This document shows positions 1 through 6,922 of a stretch of 7,928 nucleotides of DNA, one piece after another. Source of the DNA: an uncultured Porphyromonadaceae bacterium (lineage in GTDB: Bacteria; Bacteroidota; Bacteroidia; Bacteroidales; Muribaculaceae); the NCBI GenBank assembly GCA_947174735.1, contig CAMWKC010000092.1, positions 1 through 7,928 of the forward strand, written 5' to 3'. Numbering within the stretch: position 1 is the first letter of the stretch; each line of letters begins with the position of its first letter. The translations under genes and the position numbers were made by a program. A model generated the notes under the pieces. The model made no database searches. It was given only the letters and a program-made list of their open reading frames with translations, and was not told the DNA's origin.

Positions 1-542
1 GCAAATTAGCACTCGGCGGCCCGCCTGCCGATACAGGTCTGACAGGACGCAAGATTGTTGTAGATACCTACGGCGGACGCGGTGCACACGGCGGCGGTGC
101 CTTCTCAGGTAAAGACCCTTCCAAAGTTGACCGTTCGGCAGCATACGCAGCACGCCACATAGCTAAAAATATGGTTGCTGCCGGTGTAGCCCGCGAAATG
201 CTTGTGCAGCTTTCGTATGCTATCGGTATGGCAGAACCGGTAAGTGTGTTTGTCAATACATTCGGTACAGCACGCGAAGGCATCACAGATAACATGATAG
301 CTGAAAAGATAGGCAAACTGTTTGATCTGCGCCCCGCTGCTATTGAGAAGAGTCTGAAACTGCGTAATCCCATATACACAGAGACTGCTGCCTACGGCCA
401 CATGGGACGCCAGCCCGAGACAGTGACAAAAAGCTTCGTATCGCGCTACGACGACAAACCGATTGAAAGAACCGTCGAACTTTTCACATGGGAAAAACTC
501 GACCGCGTTGATGATATACGCAAAGAATTCGGCATCGACTAA
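1..542 (+). CDS. metK: S-adenosylmethionine synthetase, C-terminal part (5' end outside window)
   Basis: MetK makes S-adenosylmethionine from methionine and ATP in the cytoplasm, releasing phosphate and diphosphate. The reading frame is open from the window edge (first full codon at base 3) to TAA at 540-542, giving 179 residues, a bit under half of a normal MetK. Clear family motifs are present: [17 protein letters not shown] near the start, then [19 protein letters not shown], the glycine-rich and Lys/Asp-containing loop that binds ATP phosphates and metal. These are followed by [11 protein letters not shown] and [17 protein letters not shown]. The C-terminus ([10 protein letters not shown]) is typical of Bacteroidales MetK. 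No frameshift or internal stop is seen, so it is truncated only by the window edge. It ends at a strong terminator and is transcriptionally separate from the next gene. MetK supplies the cofactor that RlmN, two genes downstream, consumes, but nothing indicates shared regulation. Confidence 0.97.
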   Translation, partial: KLALGGPPADTGLTGRKIVVDTYGGRGAHGGGAFSGKDPSKVDRSAAYAARHIAKNMVAAGVAREMLVQLSYAIGMAEPVSVFVNTFGTAREGITDNMIAEKIGKLFDLRPAAIEKSLKLRNPIYTETAAYGHMGRQPETVTKSFVSRYDDKPIERTVELFTWEKLDRVDDIRKEFGID

Positions 543-566
543 GCCTCACAAAGCATAAAGATAAAA

Positions 567-607
567 GCCGGGTACACCCGAAACGACGGGTGAAACCCGG
601 CCTTTTT
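567..607 (+). terminator. Intrinsic terminator after metK
   Basis: The left arm 567-573 (GCCGGGT) pairs with 595-601 (ACCCGGC). After a small internal loop, 575-580 (CACCCG) pairs with 587-592 (CGGGTG). This gives 7 + 6 bp, GC-rich, with a 6-base loop, followed at once by five T (603-607) and further T-rich DNA. It lies 24 bases after the metK stop. An A-run at 563-566 could let it work weakly in the other direction too. This is inferred from base pairing only. Confidence 0.88.
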
Positions 608-638
608 ACTCTTTTAACTAATTTGTTTCGACTACTTA

Positions 639-669
639 TTGGCCGATTGAGTCAAAAGTATTAACTTTG
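639..669 (+). promoter_or_regulatory. Bacteroidota-type sigma(ABfr) promoter for the PpiD-like gene
   Basis: TTG at 639-641, a 20-base spacer, then TAACTTTG at 662-669, which matches the known Bacteroidota -33/-7 consensus (TTTG / TAnnTTTG, about 19-21 bases apart). Transcription would start at about 674-678, leaving a leader of roughly 118 bases before the ATG at 794. Its position also argues against the upstream in-frame GTG at 671, which would lie at or before the transcript start. Confidence 0.72.
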
Positions 670-687
670 CGTGCCGCAAAATAGACA

Positions 688-727
688 CGCTTTCGGCCCG
701 CAGATGATAGTCAGCGGCCCGAAAGCG
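688..727 (+). promoter_or_regulatory. Long hairpin in the leader of the PpiD-like mRNA
   Basis: CGCTTTCGG (688-696) is the exact reverse complement of CCGAAAGCG (719-727). After one C-C mismatch, 698-701 pairs with 714-717, for 13 bp in all around a 12-base loop (702-713). It lies just downstream of the predicted transcript start. There is no T-run directly after it (a T5 comes 11 bases later, at 739-743), so a simple terminator is unlikely. Possible roles are 5'-end protection of the mRNA, an attenuator, or a protein or small-RNA binding site. No known riboswitch class is recognised. Confidence 0.6.
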
Positions 728-768
728 CGTATATGGCATTTTTCTATAAAAGAAACAATCAACTTTTT

Positions 769-790
769 CAGCTATAACATCAGCTATAAC
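769..790 (+). repeat. 12-base-period direct repeat before the PpiD-like start codon
   Basis: CAGCTATAAC occurs at 769-778 and again at 781-790, separated by AT. The second copy ends three bases before the ATG at 794, so the repeat covers the ribosome-contact region of a gene with no Shine-Dalgarno sequence. It may be a recent duplication without function, or an AT-rich unstructured ribosome landing site. Confidence 0.55.
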
Positions 791-793
791 AGA

Positions 794-2929
794 ATGGCAA
801 CATTAGAGAAAATCAGAAGCAAGTCAGGTCTGCTTATCGTAGCTATAGGCGTAGCCTTGCTTGCCTTCATCGTGGGCGATGCGCTCACCAACAGCCGCAA
901 TCTCTTCGGCGACCACACTACCGTCGCTAAAATCGGCGGCGCTAAAATCGACTATACCGACTATCAGCGTAAGCGCGAAGAGCTGAATCAGCAGCTCGAA
1001 CAGGCACGTCGTCAGAACCCGCAGCAGTATGCCAACTTTGACCAGCAGCAACTCCCGCAGATGGCTATAGATCAGCTCGTAGCCGAAAAGCTGCTTGACG
1101 AAGCCGTCCGTAAGACCGGTCTGCGCGCCAGCTCGGAATCACTGCGTTTCTACGTAATGGACAATCCCGTTAATCCCCGTATACAGGATATAATACGTCA
1201 GCTCAACGCTTCAGGACTCAGTGTATCAACTCCCGCCCAGGCATACGAAATTATCTTCAATCCCACACGCAACGGTCTTAAGGAAAGCGATATGCAGGGT
1301 TTCCAGCGTGTATGGATAGCTATGGAAGAGGAGACAAAACAGATGATAGAGCGTCAGAACTACCAGCGTCTGCTGATGGGTACAGTCCGTGCTAACGAAC
1401 TTGATAAGAAAGCTCTGTATAATGACTATGTGGCTACTTCACAGATAGCCTACGCATACCATCCCTACGGTCAGCTCCCCGAGGACCAGTATCCTGTTAC
1501 TGATGCCGAACTTAAAAATGAGTATGATAACGTTAAGGGCCGCTTTAAAGTAGACGAACCTACTAAAGATGTCAGCTTCATAGCTGTGACAATCACTCCT
1601 TCGGCAGCCGACCGTAAAGCTTCGTCTGACCTTGCCAACCGTACTCTTGCCCAGCTCAATGACTCAAACGGCAACGACAAAGCTCTGCGTAAAGAAGGTG
1701 TGACATTTGAACATCGTCAGCTCCGCGCCGCCGACATCAAAGCACCGGCCGTGCGTAACTATATCACATCAACTTCGTCTGACACTGTAAGTATGATATA
1801 CAACAACATGAGCGGTTTTAAGGCTGTACGTCTCAACAACCGTCGTCTGGCCGTTGACTCAGTAACAGTGACAATCGTGCAGGTGCTTGGCGAACAGCTT
1901 CCCACACGTGTGATGACTGCTCTTAACAACGGTAGCGTATCCATTGACTCTATAAGCTCACGTTTCGGTGCTGACAGCATATTCGTACAGAAAGAACAGG
2001 TTCTTGCTCTCTTTAATGCTGATGGTCCCACACGTGCTATAGAACAGGGACAGCTCGACACACTGCGTCAGGCAGGAGGTCGCTACGTATCTCTTATGAC
2101 TTCACCTCAGGGCGCTGTACTTGCCAAACTTGTCAAACAATCAGCTCCGGTAGCAATTTATGATTTTGATGAGATTACCTATAATCTTAAGCCCAGCGCT
2201 GCTACAATAACCGAGGAAACCGAAAAACTTGAGAAGTTCCTTGCTGAGAATAATACTCCTGCCAAGTTTGCTGAAAATGCACCCAAGTCTGGTTACAATG
2301 TGCAGGACCTCACCTTCACACAGTCAAGCAGTGGGGTACCACGTATGATGGGTATGCAGCAATATCTTCCCGACAGCCGTCAGGTGGTACGCTGGGTGAT
2401 GATTGATGGCAAACCGGGTCAGGTAAGTCGTGTCTATGAATCAAAAGACGCCAATGCTCCCGCTCTCTATGCAGTAGCTGTTAATAGTGCATACGATGAT
2501 TATGCACCGCTCTCGAATGCTAATGTCAAGAATTTCGTGACTCAGCGTGTACGTCGTGCAAAAGCAGGTGATAAGCTGATGAACGAATATCAGGGTAAGA
2601 CTTCGACAATCGAAAACGCCGCACAGGCTATGGGTGTAGAACCTCAGAGCAGCGATGTATTCCGTTTCGGTCGTCAGGGTCAGGTACGTGATGCCAAAGC
2701 TATGGGTCGTATAAACGGTTCAAAGGCCGACAACAAAGTGGTTCTCGTCAAAGGTGATGACGGTATCTATGCATACGTAGTCAAAGGTAAGAATACCGAA
2801 TCCTTCCCCTACACCGACTCAAGTTATGAGCAGCAGTATATGCAGCTTGTACAGCCCAACATGCAGGAGATGCTGTTAGGCTCGAAAAAACTCGAAAACT
2901 CAGCCTACAAATTTGAGGTAGGCGATTAA
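794..2929 (+). CDS. PpiD/SurA-like periplasmic folding factor (annotated peptidylprolyl isomerase family)
   Basis: The 711-residue product resembles the large PpiD-type SurA N-terminal-domain proteins of Bacteroidales (E. coli PpiD is 623 residues). A short Lys/Arg-bearing N-terminus (MATLEKIRSKSG) precedes one hydrophobic segment at about residues 12-28 (LLIVAIGVALLAFIVG), giving an N-in inner-membrane anchor with the rest in the periplasm. Residues about 42-200 form the helical chaperone region, rich in Gln, Glu and Arg (near REELNQQLEQARRQNPQQY). The expected role is helping exported and outer-membrane proteins fold. The start at 794 is chosen because it gives the family N-terminus; the in-frame GTG at 671 and ATG at 704 lie at the transcript start or inside the leader hairpin. 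I find no clear parvulin signature (no HILV-type strand, no GGDLGWF-like motif) in the middle, so isomerase activity is doubtful. It is transcribed alone, between promoter 639-669 and terminator 2981-3023. Confidence 0.9.
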   Translation: MATLEKIRSKSGLLIVAIGVALLAFIVGDALTNSRNLFGDHTTVAKIGGAKIDYTDYQRKREELNQQLEQARRQNPQQYANFDQQQLPQMAIDQLVAEKLLDEAVRKTGLRASSESLRFYVMDNPVNPRIQDIIRQLNASGLSVSTPAQAYEIIFNPTRNGLKESDMQGFQRVWIAMEEETKQMIERQNYQRLLMGTVRANELDKKALYNDYVATSQIAYAYHPYGQLPEDQYPVTDAELKNEYDNVKGRFKVDEPTKDVSFIAVTITPSAADRKASSDLANRTLAQLNDSNGNDKALRKEGVTFEHRQLRAADIKAPAVRNYITSTSSDTVSMIYNNMSGFKAVRLNNRRLAVDSVTVTIVQVLGEQLPTRVMTALNNGSVSIDSISSRFGADSIFVQKEQVLALFNADGPTRAIEQGQLDTLRQAGGRYVSLMTSPQGAVLAKLVKQSAPVAIYDFDEITYNLKPSAATITEETEKLEKFLAENNTPAKFAENAPKSGYNVQDLTFTQSSSGVPRMMGMQQYLPDSRQVVRWVMIDGKPGQVSRVYESKDANAPALYAVAVNSAYDDYAPLSNANVKNFVTQRVRRAKAGDKLMNEYQGKTSTIENAAQAMGVEPQSSDVFRFGRQGQVRDAKAMGRINGSKADNKVVLVKGDDGIYAYVVKGKNTESFPYTDSSYEQQYMQLVQPNMQEMLLGSKKLENSAYKFEVGD

Positions 2930-2980
2930 TCATTCGTTCAGCGGTACACAAAGCCGCAACGGATAACCATATCTCACGAC

Positions 2981-3023
2981 ACAAAGGCTGTTTCCGACAA
3001 AACCGTGCGGAAATAGCCTTTGT
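2981..3023 (+). terminator. Intrinsic terminator between the PpiD-like gene and rlmN
   Basis: ACAAAGGCTGTTTCCG (2981-2996) pairs with CGGAAATAGCCTTTGT (3008-3023) over 16 continuous bp with one G-U pair (2990/3014) and an 11-base loop. The 3' arm ends T-rich and runs into TTGTTAGTT. A long stem of AAAGGCT...AGCCTTT form is common for Bacteroidota terminators. The rlmN start lies only 28 bases downstream, so rlmN depends either on readthrough or on a weak promoter that I cannot identify. Confidence 0.85.
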
Positions 3024-3051
3024 TGTTAGTTATATATTATCAATTGAAAAA

Positions 3052-4095
3052 ATGAAAACTCCACTCATAGGAATGACCCTCAGTGAGCTGAAGGAAGTCA
3101 CCACCAAGGGTAAAATGCCCTCGTTCGTAGCCACACAGATCGCAAAATGGCTATATGATAAAAAAGTCACCTCATTCGATGAGATGATAAATATATCGAA
3201 GAAAAATCGTGAATGGCTTTCCGAAGGTTATTGTATCGGACGCGAAGCGCCGTGCAGCCATACGCGTTCGGCCGACGGTACAGTAAAGTATCTGTTCGCG
3301 ACAGGCAACGGTAACACTGTAGAATCGGTATATATTCCCGACCATGACCGTGCCACACTGTGCGTATCGTCTCAGGTAGGCTGTAAAATGAACTGTTATT
3401 TCTGTGCGACAGGACGACAGGGCTTCAAAGCTAATCTGACCGCTGCACAGATAATGAACCAGATTCTCAGTATTCCTCCGGCACCCGCACCCGGTGCGAC
3501 GGCTATGACACCGCTTACCAACATTGTATTTATGGGTATGGGCGAACCTCTTGACAATCTTGACGAGGTACTGAAAGTAATCGAGATTCTGACAGCACCA
3601 TGGGGTATGGCATGGAGTCCGAAACGTATCACCGTATCAACTGTAGGAAAACTACCGCAACTCAAAGACCTGCTCGATAAGACACAGGTGCACGTGGCAG
3701 TAAGCGTACATACTGCCGACCCTCGTCAGCGTGAATCAATGATGCCGGCACAAAAGCCGTTTCCTATACAGAGTGTCATGCGTCTGCTCGAAGGCTATGA
3801 CTTCTCGCATCAGCGCCGGCTGTCGCTTGAATATATAATGTGGCGTGGTGTCAATGATGATATAGCTCATGCCGATATGCTGGTAAAACTGATAGGCAAA
3901 AACGATTGCCGTGTCAATCTGATACGCTATCATGCCATTCCCGGCATAGACCTTTACCCTTGTAGTGAAGAAAGAATGTTGATGTTCCGGAACCGACTCA
4001 ACGAAAAAGGCATTACTGCTACCATACGAGCTTCACGTGGTGAGGACATTATGGCTGCCTGCGGTATGTTAGCCAATACACGTGGCAACAAATAA
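3052..4095 (+). CDS. rlmN: Dual-specificity 23S rRNA A2503 / tRNA A37 C2-methyltransferase RlmN
   Basis: RlmN is a cytoplasmic radical-SAM enzyme that methylates C2 of adenine 2503 in 23S rRNA and A37 in some tRNAs, using two SAM per methylation. The 347-residue product has the iron-sulfur motif CxxxCxxC as C111, C115 and C118 (GCKMNCYFCATGRQGF) and the SAM-binding GMGEP motif (162-166). The two extra catalytic cysteines are also present. C104 in TLCVSSQ matches E. coli C118, and C337 in DIMAACGML matches the transiently methylated E. coli C355. Spacing from C104 to the cluster (7 residues) equals that of E. coli. A Pro/Ala-rich loop (PPAPAPGATAMTP, about 142-154) precedes GMGEP. The Cfr resistance paralogue has the same cysteines, but housekeeping context and overall similarity favour RlmN. 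The start ATG follows an A-run and has no Shine-Dalgarno. No clear promoter lies in the 28 bases between terminator and start. Confidence 0.96.
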   Translation: MKTPLIGMTLSELKEVTTKGKMPSFVATQIAKWLYDKKVTSFDEMINISKKNREWLSEGYCIGREAPCSHTRSADGTVKYLFATGNGNTVESVYIPDHDRATLCVSSQVGCKMNCYFCATGRQGFKANLTAAQIMNQILSIPPAPAPGATAMTPLTNIVFMGMGEPLDNLDEVLKVIEILTAPWGMAWSPKRITVSTVGKLPQLKDLLDKTQVHVAVSVHTADPRQRESMMPAQKPFPIQSVMRLLEGYDFSHQRRLSLEYIMWRGVNDDIAHADMLVKLIGKNDCRVNLIRYHAIPGIDLYPCSEERMLMFRNRLNEKGITATIRASRGEDIMAACGMLANTRGNK

Positions 4096-4127
4096 TTTGG
4101 GAACGCTGAGTTTTTTTTGTAATTTTG
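4096..4127 (+). promoter_or_regulatory. Bacteroidota-type promoter for the pdxA operon
   Basis: TTTG at 4096-4099, immediately after the rlmN stop codon, a 20-base spacer, then TAATTTTG at 4120-4127: a near-perfect TTTG-N20-TAnnTTTG match. Transcription should begin near 4132-4136, giving a leader of about 30 bases to the pdxA ATG. The spacer holds a run of eight T (4111-4118). The promoter gives pdxA and the genes behind it expression independent of rlmN. Confidence 0.78.
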
Positions 4128-4164
4128 AATCCTCGCTTCCCTCTCCGACATCAATTACAATACA

Positions 4165-5262
4165 ATGAGCAGACCAATAAGAGTGGGTATTACCCACGGC
4201 GATTATAACGGCATCGGCTACGAAATTATCGTTAAAGCACTTGGAGATGAACGTATCACAGAGTTATGCACACCGGTCATCTTCGGTTCTAAAACACTAT
4301 TGACACAGGCCCGCACACAATTCGTACCCGATGAATTCCGTTTCACCCCGGTAGCAACGGCAGCGGCAGCAACTGACGGACATATAAACTTGGTAGATAT
4401 AACAGATCAGGAACCTGAACTGCAGCCAGGCATACCTACACCGGAATCAGGTAAAGCAGCTGTGGCGGCTCTCGATGCTGCTATACAGGCCCTGCAAGAA
4501 GGCCATATTGATGTGCTTGTAACAGCACCGATATGTAAGGAAAACGCTTATAATGACGAGACATTCCCTTATCCGGGTCATACTGAATACCTCGAAGCTG
4601 TGTCTGGCGACGAAGCCCGGGCAATGATGATACTTTTTAATGACAAGATGCGTGTGGCCTTACTCACTACCCACCTGCCTGTATCTGAAATAGCCGGTGC
4701 TGTCACACAGGAACGTATTATTGATACTGTGACACGACTCAACGATACACTGCGCCGTGACTTTGCTATTGACGGACCGAGAATAGCTGTGCTCGCACTC
4801 AATCCTCATGCAGGTGACGGCGGACTTCTCGGCCGTGAGGAACAGGAAATAATAATTCCTGCTATCGAAGAATGTCGCCGTAACGGTATACTGGTATTCG
4901 GACCTAAAGCCGCAGACGGATTCTTCGGCTCGGGTCTATGGCGTAATTTCGACGCCGTTATAGCTATGTATCATGACCAGGGACTTATTCCGCTTAAAAT
5001 TGTAGCGGGAAGCGAAGGGGTTAATTTTACAGCCGGCCTGCCTTTTATTCGTACCTCGCCTGACCACGGCACAGCTTTTGATATAGCATGGAAAGGGAAG
5101 GCCGATGAGACTTCGATGCGTCAGGCTATATACGAGGCCCTTGATTTATTCCGTAACCGTGCTATATTCGCACGTGCCTCACGCTCGCCGTTAAGACGAC
5201 ATTACACTGAGAAAGGGGCTGACAAAACCGTTGACCTCTCCAAGGATACTGATGACAACTAA
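4165..5262 (+). CDS. pdxA: 4-hydroxythreonine-4-phosphate dehydrogenase
   Basis: PdxA oxidises 4-phosphohydroxy-L-threonine with NAD(P)+ to an aminoketone that PdxJ condenses with deoxyxylulose phosphate in the DXP-dependent pyridoxal-phosphate pathway. The 365-residue product is slightly longer than E. coli PdxA (329). The N-terminal GITHGDYNGIGYEI corresponds to the family's GDPxGIGPE-type substrate-binding start. VTAPICKE (119-126) and the GHTE segment (138-141) line the active site. The three metal-binding histidines are seen at H170 (LLTTHLP), H215 (LNPHAGDGG) and H270 (MYHDQG), matching E. coli H166, H211 and H266. The last ~25 residues are a charged tail. It is the first gene of the probable operon from promoter 4096-4127; the next gene starts 13 bases after its stop. 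The rlmN-pdxA order is one I associate with Bacteroidales genomes (recollection, not checked). The related D-threonate-type PdxA2 enzymes are the main alternative, but context gives no support for that. Confidence 0.95.
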   Translation: MSRPIRVGITHGDYNGIGYEIIVKALGDERITELCTPVIFGSKTLLTQARTQFVPDEFRFTPVATAAAATDGHINLVDITDQEPELQPGIPTPESGKAAVAALDAAIQALQEGHIDVLVTAPICKENAYNDETFPYPGHTEYLEAVSGDEARAMMILFNDKMRVALLTTHLPVSEIAGAVTQERIIDTVTRLNDTLRRDFAIDGPRIAVLALNPHAGDGGLLGREEQEIIIPAIEECRRNGILVFGPKAADGFFGSGLWRNFDAVIAMYHDQGLIPLKIVAGSEGVNFTAGLPFIRTSPDHGTAFDIAWKGKADETSMRQAIYEALDLFRNRAIFARASRSPLRRHYTEKGADKTVDLSKDTDDN

Positions 5263-5275
5263 TAATCTCTGAACT

Positions 5276-5983
5276 ATGCACTTCGGAATCATAGCCGCCG
5301 GCGAAGGTTCACGCCTGCGTCAGGAAGGAGTCGAACTCCCCAAGCCTCTTGTACATCTTGACGGCAAACCCATGATAGAACGTCTGACAGATATATTCGT
5401 AGCCAACGGAGCTGATTCAGTAAGTATCATCATCAATGAGTATATGACACAGGTGGCTGATTTCCTTGACAGTCTCCGCCGGCGTTGTGCCGTGCCTATA
5501 GAAGTGGTGATTAAGACTACCCCGTCATCAATGCACAGCTTCTTTGAAATGAGCAATCTGATGCGCGGACGCGGACGCTTCATACTGACCACAGTCGATA
5601 CAGTGTTCCGCTCTGCTGACTTTTCCCGCTATGTTGAAGCATTCCGACAGGCGCCTGATACAGTAGATGCAATGATGGCTGTCACCTCGTTTGTCGATGA
5701 CGAAAAACCGCTTTATATCGATACCGCTCCCGGTACAATGCGTATTACTGCCTTTTCAGACACCCCGTGCGGACATTTCATCTCCGGAGGTATCTACGGG
5801 CTTTCACAGTCAGCTATCAACGTACTCGATAACTGTATGACACGAGGCGTGAGCCGTATGCGTAACTATCAGCGTGCTCTCCTGGAAGCAGGACTTGATG
5901 TACAGGCTTTTGATCTCGGCAAGATTGTTGATGTCGACCATGCTGACGACATAGCCACAGCCGAGGCATTTCTGCGATCATGA
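5276..5983 (+). CDS. Small NTP transferase (nucleotidyltransferase) of the GlmU/RmlA/LicC-like fold
   Basis: The 235-residue product is a single-domain nucleotidyltransferase, expected to join a sugar or polyol phosphate to an NTP and release diphosphate. The N-terminal IIAAGEGSRLR (5-15) is the nucleotide-binding G-x-G-x-R loop and is followed by PKPLV (22-26), whose Lys contacts the phosphates. D108 in ILTTVDTVF is the likely first metal ligand, GGIYGL (171-176) lies in the acceptor pocket, and KIVDVDHADD (216-225) carries the second metal ligand (D219 or D221). There is no C-terminal left-handed helix repeat, so it is not GlmU or GlmM-like. TTPSSMHSFFEM before the metal Asp resembles the N/S-containing segment of cytidylyltransferases of the LicC or inositol-phosphate type more than the GxAGAL of RmlA; this points to CTP but is only suggestive. 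Its start is 13 bases after pdxA and 66 bases separate it from the ATP-grasp gene. The substrate is unknown. Confidence 0.85.
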   Translation: MHFGIIAAGEGSRLRQEGVELPKPLVHLDGKPMIERLTDIFVANGADSVSIIINEYMTQVADFLDSLRRRCAVPIEVVIKTTPSSMHSFFEMSNLMRGRGRFILTTVDTVFRSADFSRYVEAFRQAPDTVDAMMAVTSFVDDEKPLYIDTAPGTMRITAFSDTPCGHFISGGIYGLSQSAINVLDNCMTRGVSRMRNYQRALLEAGLDVQAFDLGKIVDVDHADDIATAEAFLRS

Positions 5984-6049
5984 CAACTAAGTCTCTGGTT
6001 AAACTGCATACTCGGTAATATATAACCCAAAACAAATCCAGAATCCACT

Positions 6050-6922
6050 ATGGCTGAAATCAAAATAGCCGGTGTAATGCGCGCCGGCGCATATTCGCCA
6101 AACCATATAGGCAATGACGCTGCCATTTTCAATGCGGTAGCCGAACATCTGCGCAAACGCGGTTGTGAAGTTAATGTCTACAATGAGGAACAGTTTCAGA
6201 AACTTGAGCTGCCCGAGGAAATTATCGTCAACATGTGCCGTGAGCAGGCATCAATAGCAAAACTACAGATGCTTGAGGAACAAGGACGTCTGGTAATCAA
6301 TTCAGGTTTCGGTATTGAGAACTGTACCCGCGAACGTATGACCCGTCTGCTGCTTGGTCATGGTATCCCCTATCCGGATAGTCTTATGGTCAATACTAAC
6401 GAAGCTGTGACTGACGACCTGCGCAAAGCCGGCTTCACATCATGCTGGATAAAACGCGGTGATTTCCATGCCATGCATAAGGAGGATGTAAGTTATTGCC
6501 GTCATCCCGAAGAAGCTCAGGAAGTACTTCATGAGTATTTCTATCGTGGTATAAAGCGTGCTGTCATCAATCGTCATCTGCCGGGTGATCTCATCAAATT
6601 CTACGGTGTCAGCGGTCAGCCCTTCTTCTATTGGTTCTATCCTTTCGATGAAGGTCATAGTAAGTACGGTCTTGAAGCCGTAAACGGCAAAGCACAGGGA
6701 CTCCCCTTCAGCCTTGAAGGGCTGAAAGATATGTGTCAGCGTGCCAGCGATCTCCTCGAAGTCAAAATCTATGGAGGTGACTGTATCGTAGACCGTGACG
6801 GAACTGTACGTATAATTGACTTCAACGACTGGCCTAGCTTCGCACCTTGTCGTGCCGAAGCAGCCCCGTATATAGCCAAGTGTATACTCAGTTCAATCAA
6901 AGAGTGGAGGAAAACAAAATGA
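6050..6922 (+). CDS. ATP-grasp-like protein of unknown substrate
   Basis: The 290-residue soluble protein has the layout of an ATP-grasp ligase or kinase (RimK, D-Ala-D-Ala ligase, ITPK). The N-terminal third is a Rossmann-like preATP domain starting IKIAGVMR. Then come VINSGFGIENCTRERMTRLL (82-101) and GIPYPDS (105-111), as in Ddl/RimK. CWIKRGDFHA (132-141) gives the ATP-contacting K135, INRHLPGDLIKFYGV (173-187) is the hinge strand, and GGDCIVDRDG plus IIDFNDWPSF form the C-terminal metal site. D244, D257 and N259 keep the exact spacing of E. coli DdlB D257, E270 and N272 (13 then 2). At the hinge, R175 stands where many ATP-grasp enzymes have Glu. It could phosphorylate a polyol or form an amide or ester; the sequence does not decide. 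Its stop overlaps the next start (ATGA), implying linked production with the CDP-alcohol phosphotransferase. Confidence 0.78.
   Translation: MAEIKIAGVMRAGAYSPNHIGNDAAIFNAVAEHLRKRGCEVNVYNEEQFQKLELPEEIIVNMCREQASIAKLQMLEEQGRLVINSGFGIENCTRERMTRLLLGHGIPYPDSLMVNTNEAVTDDLRKAGFTSCWIKRGDFHAMHKEDVSYCRHPEEAQEVLHEYFYRGIKRAVINRHLPGDLIKFYGVSGQPFFYWFYPFDEGHSKYGLEAVNGKAQGLPFSLEGLKDMCQRASDLLEVKIYGGDCIVDRDGTVRIIDFNDWPSFAPCRAEAAPYIAKCILSSIKEWRKTK
6906..6922 (+). promoter_or_regulatory. Shine-Dalgarno-like GGAGG and ATGA stop/start overlap
   Basis: GGAGG at 6906-6910 lies 8 bases before the ATG at 6919, and that ATG overlaps the TGA of the ATP-grasp gene (6919-6922). None of the other five starts in the window has a comparable sequence, as expected for Bacteroidota. 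The overlap supports the start at 6919 over the upstream ATG at 6847 in the same frame, which would lie deep inside the ATP-grasp gene. It suggests translational coupling. Confidence 0.7.

Noticed and set aside
105..401. Minus-strand Cys-rich open frame opposite metK
   Set aside because: The opposite strand carries highly conserved MetK sequence throughout; the composition is that of an antisense frame.
688..743. Leader hairpin plus T5 at 739-743 as an intrinsic terminator
   Set aside because: Eleven bases separate the stem from the T-run, too far for an intrinsic terminator of usual form, though attenuation by another route is not excluded.
671..793. In-frame N-terminal extension of the PpiD-like protein from GTG 671 (or ATG 704)
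   Set aside because: 671 is two bases after the TAnnTTTG promoter element, so it would lie at or before the transcript start. 704 is in the hairpin loop. The added residues show no family similarity, whereas the ATG at 794 gives the typical N-terminus and membrane anchor.
1759..2061. Minus-strand open frame opposite the PpiD-like gene
   Set aside because: It lies fully within a well-supported gene, has no promoter or recognisable motif, and is a shadow frame.
3052..4095. Cfr-type antibiotic-resistance methyltransferase
   Set aside because: Catalytic cysteines are shared by RlmN and Cfr, but the housekeeping neighbourhood, normal base composition and RlmN-like sequence around the cluster favour RlmN.
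4111..4118. T8 run behind rlmN as a terminator
   Set aside because: No stem-forming sequence precedes it; it lies inside the spacer of a good promoter.
6847..6918. In-frame extension of the CDP-alcohol phosphotransferase from ATG 6847
   Set aside because: It would lie 75 bases inside the ATP-grasp gene and add a low-complexity stretch. The ATGA overlap with GGAGG at 6906-6910 supports the start at 6919.
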